Shown piece after piece: positions 8,582 to 16,576 of a stretch of DNA of 50,243 bases; within the stretch, counting starts at the first letter, position 1, and every line of letters starts with the position of its first letter. The notes under the pieces are model-generated. The model saw nothing but the letters and a program-made list of their open reading frames with translations, made no database searches and had not been told where the DNA came from. The stretch comes from an uncultured Pelagibacteraceae bacterium (lineage in GTDB: Bacteria > Pseudomonadota > Alphaproteobacteria > Pelagibacterales > Pelagibacteraceae), in the NCBI GenBank assembly GCA_902587315.1, contig CACIKW010000006.1:1-50243 (forward strand), read 5' to 3'. The translations under genes and the position numbers were made by a program.

Positions 8582-9475
8582 ATGGACTTATTAATTTTTC
8601 AAGCACCAATACTTATGGTGCAAGCATCGCTAGATGGAATTCTTTTAGGAATTCTGTTTGCGTTGATTGCTTATGGAATGGCACTCCAGTGGGGTGTTAT
8701 GAACATAATTAATATTGCTCAAGGAGAATTAGTAATAGTTGGTGGATACATTGCATACTTTATGTATAAAGCAGGAATTCATCCAGGTTTTGGAATAATT
8801 GTTTCTCCAATAATTATGTATTTTGTTGGATGGGGTCTTTACAAACTAGTAATTAATAAAGTTGTAGATAGGGATTTATTTATTTCTATCTTAGCAACAT
8901 TTGGAATAAGTATTTTAACTCAGCAATTAATGAACTTTATTTTTGGCTCTGATGTAGTAGTTGCTCAGTCTAATTTTGGCACAACAATGTTTTTTGATGG
9001 GATGGTAACTCTTCCAAATGCAAAAATATTTGCTGCAATAGTAAGTATAGCATTTGCAATAGGCTTAGTGATTTATATGAGAAAATCTAAATTAGGCAGG
9101 GCAATAAGAGCAACAGCACAAAATGCAAGAGCAGCAAAGATTATGGGAGTTAATACAGAAAAAGTTTATGCTGCCACATTTGGAATAAATGCAGCACTTT
9201 GTGGAGTTGCTGGATCTTTAATAGCAATAACATTTACTTTACATCCCTATGTAGGATTGCCCTACACTGTAAGATCTTTCATGATTGTGATTATTGCAGG
9301 CCTTGGAAATTTGCCAGGCGTTGCATTATCTGGCATGGGACTTGGAGTTTTTGAGGAATTTGCAGATTATATTTTAGGAACTGAATTTAGAATTGGATCT
9401 GTATTTACGCTTCTAGTTTTAATTTTAGTTTATAGACGATTTAAATTATCAAGAAAAAGAGAATATTTAAAATAA
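8582..9475 (+). CDS. Liv-type ABC permease (LivH family)
   Basis: This 297-residue inner-membrane permease has about eight helices. Family segments include the N-terminal LDGILLGILFALIAYGMAL, the MNIINIAQGELVIVGGY motif, and the ATPase-coupling region RAIRATAQNARAAKIMGVN near residues 176-194, which has the EAA-like pattern of HAAT permeases. It pairs with the LivM-type protein at 10654 to form the channel. The ATG follows directly on the T-run of the terminator, so there is no room for a Shine-Dalgarno sequence. Its translation after read-through must use a weak or unconventional initiation site. It is followed 12 bases later by a hydrolase gene. Confidence 0.92.
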   Translation: MDLLIFQAPILMVQASLDGILLGILFALIAYGMALQWGVMNIINIAQGELVIVGGYIAYFMYKAGIHPGFGIIVSPIIMYFVGWGLYKLVINKVVDRDLFISILATFGISILTQQLMNFIFGSDVVVAQSNFGTTMFFDGMVTLPNAKIFAAIVSIAFAIGLVIYMRKSKLGRAIRATAQNARAAKIMGVNTEKVYAATFGINAALCGVAGSLIAITFTLHPYVGLPYTVRSFMIVIIAGLGNLPGVALSGMGLGVFEEFADYILGTEFRIGSVFTLLVLILVYRRFKLSRKREYLK

Positions 9476-9487
9476 AGAAAGAAAAAA

Positions 9488-10621
9488 ATGAAAAAAATAA
9501 TTATAATATTAATAACAATTTTCTTCACGTCAAATGTATATGCCCATTCTACAAAAAATTATAAATTTGACCTCAAAGCAAATTGTACGAAAAAAAAATC
9601 CACACTCAACTGGGTTTCAAAAAATAAAAATACCAAAGATGGTGAGCTAATAAAATTTCAGTCTTACACTGGTTTTGACCAAAGAACTGTTATTATTGGT
9701 GGTCACAAAAATAATCCTATTGAAATAACAGGATATCTACAATTACCAAAAGGTTCAGATAAAGTGCCAATAGTTATTTGGACACATAGCAGTGGTGGTC
9801 CTAAGGAATATGTATGGAATCAATTTATCTATCATGGCACTAAAAACCTTTTAGAAGCAGGAATAGGAGTAATGTATGTAGATAATTTTTGTCATAGAGG
9901 TGCAAGAGAAACTTGGAGAGATCAATCGAAAGTACCACTTATTAATGGAGCTATAGATGCTATTATGGCTTATAAATTATTACAATCTCATTCAAGATCT
10001 AATGGTAAATTTGGAATTACTGGACATTCAAGAGGTGGGAACAACAGTCTTTATGTAGCAGATGTAAAATTTACATCTTTGTTTTTGGAAGGTACTAGGG
10101 GATTTGATGCAATATTACCTGAGGCAGCAGAATGTAAGCTTGCAGGTTTCTTTGATAAGCCAGAACTAACATCAAATTCTAAATTACTTTATGTTCATGG
10201 TGCAGCAGATGACTACACATTGCCAAATCATTGCGAAGATTATGTAAAAAAAATTAAATCTGAACCTGGCCAGATTGAGATTGATTTAAAAAAAGGTTGG
10301 TATCATGGATTCCATTTCGATCAAAAACCTAAAAAATATAAAGCAATGACAGTTCATAATTGTCCCGCTTTTTTTGTTGATAATGATGGTTTTGTTGTTG
10401 GAAATGAATGGCCTGATATGGTGTTAACTAAACATAAACTTTTTCCATCTATGGATGCTTTTTATGAATTAGCGCAAGTTGACCCAAATAAATTATGGAA
10501 AAAAACATTTAAAATTTTAAAAAAAGAAAAATGTCTTAAAAGAGGAGTTACAATTGGTGGGGGCCACATGGACGAATATATGCCTCAATTTATAAATTTC
10601 TTTAAAGAAAATTTACTGTAG
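9488..10621 (+). CDS. secreted alpha/beta hydrolase (dienelactone-hydrolase-like) inside the ABC operon
   Basis: This 377-residue protein has a signal peptide (MKKIIIILITIFFTSNVYA, cleavage near 19-20) and is presumably periplasmic. It has the alpha/beta-hydrolase layout. The oxyanion region is VIWTHSSGGPKEY, the nucleophile elbow GITGHSRGGNNSL (G-H-S-R-G-G), a candidate acid loop VHGAADDYTLPNHC, and a catalytic His candidate in GWYHGFHFD. Six or more Cys residues could form disulfides. It resembles dienelactone hydrolases and prolyl-oligopeptidase-like esterases or peptidases. It sits between the two permease genes, so it probably releases the transported solute from a larger ester, amide or peptide before uptake; that role is inference from position. 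Confidence 0.8.
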   Translation: MKKIIIILITIFFTSNVYAHSTKNYKFDLKANCTKKKSTLNWVSKNKNTKDGELIKFQSYTGFDQRTVIIGGHKNNPIEITGYLQLPKGSDKVPIVIWTHSSGGPKEYVWNQFIYHGTKNLLEAGIGVMYVDNFCHRGARETWRDQSKVPLINGAIDAIMAYKLLQSHSRSNGKFGITGHSRGGNNSLYVADVKFTSLFLEGTRGFDAILPEAAECKLAGFFDKPELTSNSKLLYVHGAADDYTLPNHCEDYVKKIKSEPGQIEIDLKKGWYHGFHFDQKPKKYKAMTVHNCPAFFVDNDGFVVGNEWPDMVLTKHKLFPSMDAFYELAQVDPNKLWKKTFKILKKEKCLKRGVTIGGGHMDEYMPQFINFFKENLL

Positions 10622-10653
10622 ATGAAATATTTAGGACAAAAATAAAAAATTAT

Positions 10654-11709
10654 ATGAAGAAAAATAATTTAATTCTTTATGGTACAATATTAATTTTAGG
10701 TTTAGTTGCACCATTTATTTTTCCAGGATTTAAACTACAGATATCATTTCTTTGGATATTAATTGTTTTAGCTATGACATGGGATGTTCAGGGAGGTCAA
10801 ATGGGATATAACACATTTGGTAATATTCTATTTTTTGGTGTTGGTATGTATTTATGTGCCAGCGTTCAAATTGGAATGTTTTTCCCTTTGGCTGAATGGA
10901 CAGAAGCTGGCGGAGAAAAAACATTTGTTCACACACCACCTCAATATTTTCAAGGCCTACTATTTGGATTAATTTTGGCAGGTATAATTCCAGCTATTGT
11001 TGCAGGTTTAATAGGATATGGAATTTTAGGATTAAGAGGTCATTATTTTGCAATTTGTACTTTAGGACTTGGAATAGCAGCTGGTGAAATTGCAGGAGGA
11101 ATAGAAATAATTGGTGCGGGACAAGGAATGACCACACCACCTTGGCCAAAAAATATTGGCGATACTGAACTTAGGTCTCAATTTTTTTATTATATTTGTT
11201 TTGGATTAGTTATTTTTACATTTTTGTTTTTACAATGGGCTTACAAGACAAGATTTGGATTAGTTTTAAATGCTATTAGAGACAATGAAGACAAAGCTGA
11301 GGCAATGGGAATTTATACCATGAGATATAAAATAATTGGCTGGATGGTTTCCGCTTTCTTTGTTGGAATTGCAGGAGGACTAATGGGTAATATGGTTGGC
11401 TACATAGAGCCAGTGGAAGTAGCATTCGCAGGACCAACTTTTGGTGTCTTTATGGTTTTAATGGCAATTCTTGGAGGCAAAGGAACTCTCTGGGGACCTG
11501 TAATCGGTGCAACTGTATTTCATTTATTTAAAGAAGGTTTTTGGACTTTCTTTTTAGGCTGGCAGTACGTTGCTCTTGGGGTTTTAATAGTTGTGATTGT
11601 TGTATTTTTCCCAGAGGGAATAATGGGTTGGTTAAGAGAAAAATATCCAGAAAAATTTGGAGAAGTAATAGATGAAGCAGACAGAAAAGCACAGGTAGAA
11701 TTAAAATGA
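10654..11709 (+). CDS. Liv-type ABC permease (LivM family)
   Basis: This 351-residue inner-membrane protein has around ten helices. The LivM signature LRGHYFAICTLGLGIAAGEIAGG lies mid-protein, and the coupling helix RFGLVLNAIRDNEDKAEAMGI matches the family contact with the ATPases. The C-terminal segment GPVIGATVFHLFKEG and PEGIMGWLREKYP are also typical. It forms the translocation path with the LivH-type permease at 8582, from which it is separated by the hydrolase gene. Its last bases overlap the next ATPase start by four (ATGA), which indicates coupled translation. The length is normal for the family. Confidence 0.92.
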   Translation: MKKNNLILYGTILILGLVAPFIFPGFKLQISFLWILIVLAMTWDVQGGQMGYNTFGNILFFGVGMYLCASVQIGMFFPLAEWTEAGGEKTFVHTPPQYFQGLLFGLILAGIIPAIVAGLIGYGILGLRGHYFAICTLGLGIAAGEIAGGIEIIGAGQGMTTPPWPKNIGDTELRSQFFYYICFGLVIFTFLFLQWAYKTRFGLVLNAIRDNEDKAEAMGIYTMRYKIIGWMVSAFFVGIAGGLMGNMVGYIEPVEVAFAGPTFGVFMVLMAILGGKGTLWGPVIGATVFHLFKEGFWTFFLGWQYVALGVLIVVIVVFFPEGIMGWLREKYPEKFGEVIDEADRKAQVELK

Positions 11710-12446
11710 GCATTCTAGAAGTTAAAAATGTAAGTAAATCATTTGGCGGTGTAAAAGCTAACGTTGATATTTCAATGTCAGTAAAAGAAGGATCTATAGT
11801 TGGCTTAATTGGACCAAATGGATCAGGTAAAACTACTTTATTTAATTCAATAGTTGGAACTCATCCTATAGATAATGGATCTATAAAATTTAATGAAAAA
11901 GAAGTTTCTCATTTACCAATTCCAGTAGTTGCAAAATTAGGTTTACTTAGAACATTTCAACAAACAAGAATTTATGGAAAGCTAAATTGTGTAGATAATA
12001 TGCTTATAAGTAACAAACCAAATAATGATGGAATATTTTCTGTATTTTCAAAAGTCCCAAAAGAACTTAATGAAAAAGCTGAAAATCTTTTAAATTTTGT
12101 AGGACTGTACCAGAAAAGAAAATTAAGGGCTGGAGATTTGTCATTTGGACAACAAAAGCTTTTAGAACTTGCAATGGCACTAATGAATGAACCAAAAATG
12201 CTTTTGTTAGACGAACCAACGGCAGGAATAAATCCTACTTTAATTAACGGAATTATCGATAGATTAATAAAAGTAAATAAAGAATTTGGAATTACTCTTT
12301 TTGTAATAGAGCACAATATGAAAGTGATAATGCAATTGGCTCAACATATTTTTTGTTTAGCACATGGCCAGCTTTTAGCAAATGGAACACCAAAAGAAAT
12401 TAAAAACGATAAGCGAGTAATAGATGCATATCTAGGAGCACAATAA
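11706..12446 (+). CDS. Liv-type ABC ATPase (LivG family)
   Basis: This 246-residue cytoplasmic ATPase has Walker A GPNGSGKTT near residue 37, signature DLSFGQQKLLELAMAL (an LSFGQ variant of LSGGQ), Walker B MLLLDEPTAGINP and the switch His in VIEHNM. The C-terminal extension ending GTPKEIKNDKRVIDAYLGAQ is characteristic of LivG. It powers uptake with the LivF partner next door. It overlaps the LivM-type gene by 4 bases at its start and shares one base with the next gene (TAATG at 12444-12448), so the membrane and energy-coupling parts are translated as a coupled series. Confidence 0.94.
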   Translation: MSILEVKNVSKSFGGVKANVDISMSVKEGSIVGLIGPNGSGKTTLFNSIVGTHPIDNGSIKFNEKEVSHLPIPVVAKLGLLRTFQQTRIYGKLNCVDNMLISNKPNNDGIFSVFSKVPKELNEKAENLLNFVGLYQKRKLRAGDLSFGQQKLLELAMALMNEPKMLLLDEPTAGINPTLINGIIDRLIKVNKEFGITLFVIEHNMKVIMQLAQHIFCLAHGQLLANGTPKEIKNDKRVIDAYLGAQ

Positions 12447-13231
12447 TGACAGATCAATATTCAGTATTAGGAGATGCGCCAAAAGACAGTGATTTAAAAA
12501 AACTATCTTCTAAAGATACCCATCTAACTATTAGCAATTTATCAGCAGGTTATGGAAAAATGGAAATATTACATAACTTCGATTTGTTTGTAAGCAAAGC
12601 CCAATCACTTTGTTTAATTGGACCTAACGGTGCAGGAAAATCGACAATACTTCATTCAATATATGGATTTACAAATATTTTTTCTGGAAAAATACAAATT
12701 GATGGAAAAGAAATTACAAATTTGTCCCCTGCAGAAAAACTTAAAAATGTTGGAATAGCATACATATTGCAAGACAATTCAGTTTTTCCAGATATGACAG
12801 TAGAAGAGAATTTATTAATGGGTGGATATATAAAAGATAAAGTTGAAGAGTCATATGAAGAAGCGGAAAAAATATTTCAAAAATATGACAGATTAAGAAA
12901 TAGGAGAAATCAACCGGCAAAAGTTTTATCAGGCGGTGAGAGAAGATTACTTGAAATTTCAAGAGCTTTAGTAATGAAACCATCAGTACTTTTAGTAGAC
13001 GAACCATCAATCGGATTAGAACCAAGATATATTCAAATGGTTTTTGAAATACTCCACGATCTCCAAAAAAATGAAAAAAAAACAATAATACTAGTGGAGC
13101 AAAATGCTAAAAAAGGACTTGAGTTTGCTGACATTGGATATGTTTTAGTATCTGGACAGACTGCAATAGCAGGAACAGGAGATGACCTTCTTAAAAATCC
13201 AGATGTTGGTAGATTATTTTTAGGTGGTTAA
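12446..13231 (+). CDS. Liv-type ABC ATPase (LivF family)
   Basis: This 261-residue ATPase partners the LivG-type protein. Walker A is GPNGAGKST near residue 58, the Q-loop is in AYILQDNSVFPDMTVEENL, the signature is VLSGGERRLLEISRAL, Walker B is VLLVDEPSIGLEP and the switch His is replaced by Gln in LVEQNAK, which is normal for LivF. About 25 residues precede the usual LivF start (ending near KDTHLTISNLSAGYGKM); this N-terminal extension is polar and of unknown purpose. An internal start is possible, but the coupled TAATG favours the annotated one. It is the last gene of the first transporter; a 51-base gap follows. Confidence 0.93.
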   Translation: MTDQYSVLGDAPKDSDLKKLSSKDTHLTISNLSAGYGKMEILHNFDLFVSKAQSLCLIGPNGAGKSTILHSIYGFTNIFSGKIQIDGKEITNLSPAEKLKNVGIAYILQDNSVFPDMTVEENLLMGGYIKDKVEESYEEAEKIFQKYDRLRNRRNQPAKVLSGGERRLLEISRALVMKPSVLLVDEPSIGLEPRYIQMVFEILHDLQKNEKKTIILVEQNAKKGLEFADIGYVLVSGQTAIAGTGDDLLKNPDVGRLFLGG

Positions 13232-13282
13232 TAATTTTTGTAGTTTGTTAAAAGGGCTTGTTTTGTATATTGTTCTTCAATT

Positions 13283-14053
13283 ATGAAATTAGGTTTTATA
13301 GGAACTGGTAAAATTACGTTCTCAGTCGTTACAGGTGTATGTAGATCAAAAATATCTTTTAAAAAGATAATGCTATCCCCTAGAAACAGAAATATTGCAA
13401 AAAAACTTAAAAGAAAGTTTAGAAAAGTTTCTATTGCTAAAAACAATCAAGAAATAATTAATTCTTGTAATTGGATTTTCTTAGCGGTCACACCAACAGT
13501 AGGTCAAAAAATTATAAGAAATTTAAAATTTAAATCTAATCAAACAATAATTAGTTTTATTTCCACAATGACTTTGCCTCAACTGAAGAAAGCAATAAAA
13601 GTAAAAGCAACAATACTAAGAGCAATACCTTTGCCACCAATCTCATTGAGAAAAGGTCCAGTTCCAGTTTTTCCACCAAACAAAAAAGTTAGAAATTTTT
13701 TCAATAAACTGGGAACGACAGTTGAAATTAGAAATGAAAAACTTTCCAAAAACTTTTGGTCTACTTCTGGAATGATGGCGCCTTTTTACGAATTGCTTAG
13801 TATTATGTCTAATTGGTTAGTTAAACGTGGGGTTAAAAGAGATAAAGCACAGCAGTATATAACATCTCTATTTGTAGCATTGTCTGAAGATGCGGTCGTA
13901 AATTCAAAAAAAGATTTAAAATTTTTAGTAAAAGATTCTCAAACTCCAAAAGGTTTAAACGAACAGGGAGTTAAAGAGCTAAGAAAAGCTGGTTTCTTTA
14001 GATCAACTGAAAAAACATTAAATAGTATTCTAAAAAGATTAAACAAAGTATAA
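13283..14053 (+). CDS. pyrroline-5-carboxylate reductase-like NAD(P)-binding protein
   Basis: This 256-residue cytoplasmic protein starts with a Rossmann motif typical of ProC (MKLGFIGTGKITFSVVTG). The NADP-binding strand loops (NWIFLAVTPTVGQKII, then ISFISTMTLPQL) and the conserved proline-rich turn (ILRAIPLPP) follow the family order. The C-terminal dimerisation domain has SQTPKGLNEQGV in place of the usual TxPGGTT substrate motif of true P5C reductases, so it may act on a different imino or keto substrate. It lies 6 bases upstream of the second ABC transporter, so it is probably co-transcribed and may process the imported compound. Family assignment is firm; reaction is uncertain. Confidence 0.8.
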   Translation: MKLGFIGTGKITFSVVTGVCRSKISFKKIMLSPRNRNIAKKLKRKFRKVSIAKNNQEIINSCNWIFLAVTPTVGQKIIRNLKFKSNQTIISFISTMTLPQLKKAIKVKATILRAIPLPPISLRKGPVPVFPPNKKVRNFFNKLGTTVEIRNEKLSKNFWSTSGMMAPFYELLSIMSNWLVKRGVKRDKAQQYITSLFVALSEDAVVNSKKDLKFLVKDSQTPKGLNEQGVKELRKAGFFRSTEKTLNSILKRLNKV

Positions 14054-14059
14054 TCATCT

Positions 14060-14857
14060 ATGCAGTCAGATCCAAACATTCTGCAAATAGATAATCTTTC
14101 AAAATATTTTGGAGGTTTGGCAGCTGTATCAAATTGTACACTAAAAATTAAAAAAGGTTCGATAACAGGTATTATTGGTCCTAATGGTTCTGGAAAAACT
14201 ACATTATTTAATTTAATTGCAGGAAATTTAAAAGCTTCAAATGGAAAAGTCATATTTAATAATGAAAACATTACTGATGTTCCTTCTTATGAGTTGTTTT
14301 CAAAAGGTTTGTTAAGAACTTTCCAAATTGCACATGAGTTTAGTAATCTTACCGTTCTTGAAAATTTAATGATGGTTCCAGGAAATCAGTCTGGAGAAAA
14401 TCTTCTTACTGCATTATTGAAACCAAAATTGGTTAGTAAGGAAGAAGAGCAAGTTAGAAATAAAGCTTACGAAGTAATAGAGTTTTTAAATTTAAAACAT
14501 TTGGCAAATGAATTAGCAGGAAATTTATCTGGAGGACAAAAAAAACTTTTAGAACTTGGAAGAACTATGATGGTAGATGCAAAATTAGTTCTTCTAGACG
14601 AAGTAGGTGCAGGAGTTAATCGAACATTGTTGAAAGATATTGGAACTTCAATAGAAAGATTAAATAAAGAAAAAGGTTATACATTTTGTATGATCGAACA
14701 TGATATGGATTTTATAAGTCGATTGTGTGATCCAGTAATTGTAATGGCAGAAGGATCTGTTCTATTTGAAGGAACTTCCGACGAAGTAAAAAAAAATGAA
14801 AAAGTTATTGAAAGTTATTTGGGTAGAGCCAACAAAGATTTAGGGAAAAAAAATTGA
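14060..14857 (+). CDS. Liv-type ABC ATPase (LivG family), second system
   Basis: This 265-residue ATPase has Walker A GPNGSGKTT near residue 40, a LivG-specific FSKGLLRTFQIAHEF stretch, signature NLSGGQKKLLELGRTM, Walker B VLLDEVGAGVN (Val replaces the common Pro after the catalytic Glu) and switch His in MIEHDMDF. The C-terminal DEVKKNEKVIESYLG matches the family. It begins the second transporter cluster (ATPase, ATPase, permease, permease), a different order from the first, which argues against a simple recent duplication. It overlaps the next gene by 4 bases. Confidence 0.94.
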   Translation: MQSDPNILQIDNLSKYFGGLAAVSNCTLKIKKGSITGIIGPNGSGKTTLFNLIAGNLKASNGKVIFNNENITDVPSYELFSKGLLRTFQIAHEFSNLTVLENLMMVPGNQSGENLLTALLKPKLVSKEEEQVRNKAYEVIEFLNLKHLANELAGNLSGGQKKLLELGRTMMVDAKLVLLDEVGAGVNRTLLKDIGTSIERLNKEKGYTFCMIEHDMDFISRLCDPVIVMAEGSVLFEGTSDEVKKNEKVIESYLGRANKDLGKKN

Positions 14858-15564
14858 TGGCTTTTTTTGAAGGAAACAAAATGACAGCAGGATATGGTGA
14901 TGGTCCAGATATTATAACTTCTTGTTCAATAAATGTTAGTAGGGGAGAGATAGTGGCAATACTTGGTCCAAATGGTGCTGGAAAGTCTACTGCAATGAAA
15001 GCTATGTTGGGATTATTAAAATTAAAATCCGGATCAGTATCAATTGATGGAAATGATATATCTAGCTTATCTCCACAAGATAGAGTTAAAAAGGGAATTT
15101 CATTTGTACCACAAACGAGAAACGTTTTTGCGGAATTAACAGTAAGAGAAAATTTGGAGATTGGAGCTTTTTTAAGAGAAGACGACATTAATAAAGTAAT
15201 AGAGGAAATTTATGAATTATTTCCAATTTTAAAAGAAAAAAGATCTCAAATAGTTGGTCAATTATCAGGTGGTCAAAGGCAGCAAGTTGCATTGGGTAGA
15301 GCACTAATGATTAGACCTTCAGTATTAATGTTAGATGAACCTACTGCAGGAGTTTCTCCAATCGTGATGGATGAGTTGTTTGAGCATATAATAAAAGTTA
15401 AAGAAAGAAATGTTGCAATTATAATGGTGGAACAGAACGCGAAACAAGCTCTAAGCATTTCTGATCGCGGTTATGTGTTGGTTACTGGAGAAAATAAATT
15501 TGAAGGTTCAGGCAAAGAATTACTTAAAGATCCTGAGGTAAGAAGATCATTTTTGGGAGCTTAG
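14854..15564 (+). CDS. Liv-type ABC ATPase (LivF family), second system
   Basis: This 236-residue ATPase is of normal LivF length. Walker A is GPNGAGKST, the Q-loop is SFVPQTRNVFAELTVRENLE, the signature is QLSGGQRQQVALGRAL, Walker B is VLMLDEPTAGVSP and the H-loop position carries Gln in MVEQNAKQ, as expected for LivF. It pairs with the preceding ATPase to drive transport through the two permeases that follow. The start overlaps the LivG-type gene (ATGA at 14854-14857) and the next ATG comes one base after its stop, so all four subunits appear translationally coupled. Confidence 0.94.
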   Translation: MMAFFEGNKMTAGYGDGPDIITSCSINVSRGEIVAILGPNGAGKSTAMKAMLGLLKLKSGSVSIDGNDISSLSPQDRVKKGISFVPQTRNVFAELTVRENLEIGAFLREDDINKVIEEIYELFPILKEKRSQIVGQLSGGQRQQVALGRALMIRPSVLMLDEPTAGVSPIVMDELFEHIIKVKERNVAIIMVEQNAKQALSISDRGYVLVTGENKFEGSGKELLKDPEVRRSFLGA

Positions 15565-15565
15565 T

Positions 15566-16576
15566 ATGGACTTAATAAATGCTATTATTGTACTATTAAA
15601 TTATACAGTTATACCCGCACTAACTTATGGTTCGCAGTTAGCTTTAGGAGCTATTTTTGTAACTCTAATTTATGGTATTCTTAGATTTGCAAACTTTGCA
15701 ACAGGTGACATGATGTCATTTGGAACTATGTTTGCGGTATTACTTACATATTATTTCCAATCACTAGGTATCAGTTTTGGAATATTGCCAACAGCATTAC
15801 TTACTATTCCTTTTGCGATTTTCATGATGATTTTATACATGTTAACGATAGATAAGTTTGTTTTTAGTTATTATAGAGTTAAAAAAAGTCCTCCAGTGCA
15901 ACTAGCAATGGTTAGTGTGGGAGTAATGTTTGTCACTCAAGCAATTATAAGAATAATTATAGGTCCATCAGACAGAAGATTTCTAGATGGAGAAAAATTT
16001 ATTTTAAAAGCAACAGAATTTAAAGAAATGACAGGACTAAATGAAGGACTAACTCTTAAATCAACACAAGCAATTACAATAGTAGTTACGATTATTGTTG
16101 TTTCTATAATGTTTTGGTTTTTAAATAAAACTAAAACTGGCACGAGTATGCGTGCTTACTCTGATAATGAAGATTTAGCTTTATTATCAGGCATAGACCC
16201 TAAAAAAGTCGTGTTAATAACCTGGGTTATAGCTGGAATATTAGCAACAATAGGTGGAATATTATATGGTTTAGATAAAAGCTATAGACCATTTGTTTAT
16301 TTTAATAATATGTTGCCAATATTTGCTGCAGCAATTGTTGGGGGTATAGGTAATCCATATGGAGCATTTCTTGGAGGTTATGTTATAGCTTTTGCAGAGA
16401 TATTTTTAACATACGCTTACAAAAGATTTTTTATTTATCTTCTACCCGAGTCTCTAGAACCAAATTCATTGATTCAATTACTGTCTACCGACTATAAGTT
16501 TGCAATATCTTTTTCTATATTAGTGATTGTATTATTGTTTAGACCATCGGGTATTTTTGAAGGGAAAAAAATATGA
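15566..16576 (+). CDS. Liv-type ABC permease (LivH family), second system
   Basis: This 336-residue inner-membrane permease has about eight to nine helices. The LivH landmarks are LIYGILRFANFATGDMMSFG near the N-terminus, the coupling helix TSMRAYSDNEDLALLSGID, and AAAIVGGIGNPYGAFLGGYV near residue 250. It is somewhat longer than the first system's LivH-type protein because of a loop after residue 130 (segment SDRRFLDGEKFILKATEF), which is probably periplasmic. The start follows the ATPase stop by a single base, and the 3' end overlaps the next gene by 4 bases. It forms the membrane channel with the LivM-type partner. Confidence 0.92.
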   Translation: MDLINAIIVLLNYTVIPALTYGSQLALGAIFVTLIYGILRFANFATGDMMSFGTMFAVLLTYYFQSLGISFGILPTALLTIPFAIFMMILYMLTIDKFVFSYYRVKKSPPVQLAMVSVGVMFVTQAIIRIIIGPSDRRFLDGEKFILKATEFKEMTGLNEGLTLKSTQAITIVVTIIVVSIMFWFLNKTKTGTSMRAYSDNEDLALLSGIDPKKVVLITWVIAGILATIGGILYGLDKSYRPFVYFNNMLPIFAAAIVGGIGNPYGAFLGGYVIAFAEIFLTYAYKRFFIYLLPESLEPNSLIQLLSTDYKFAISFSILVIVLLFRPSGIFEGKKI

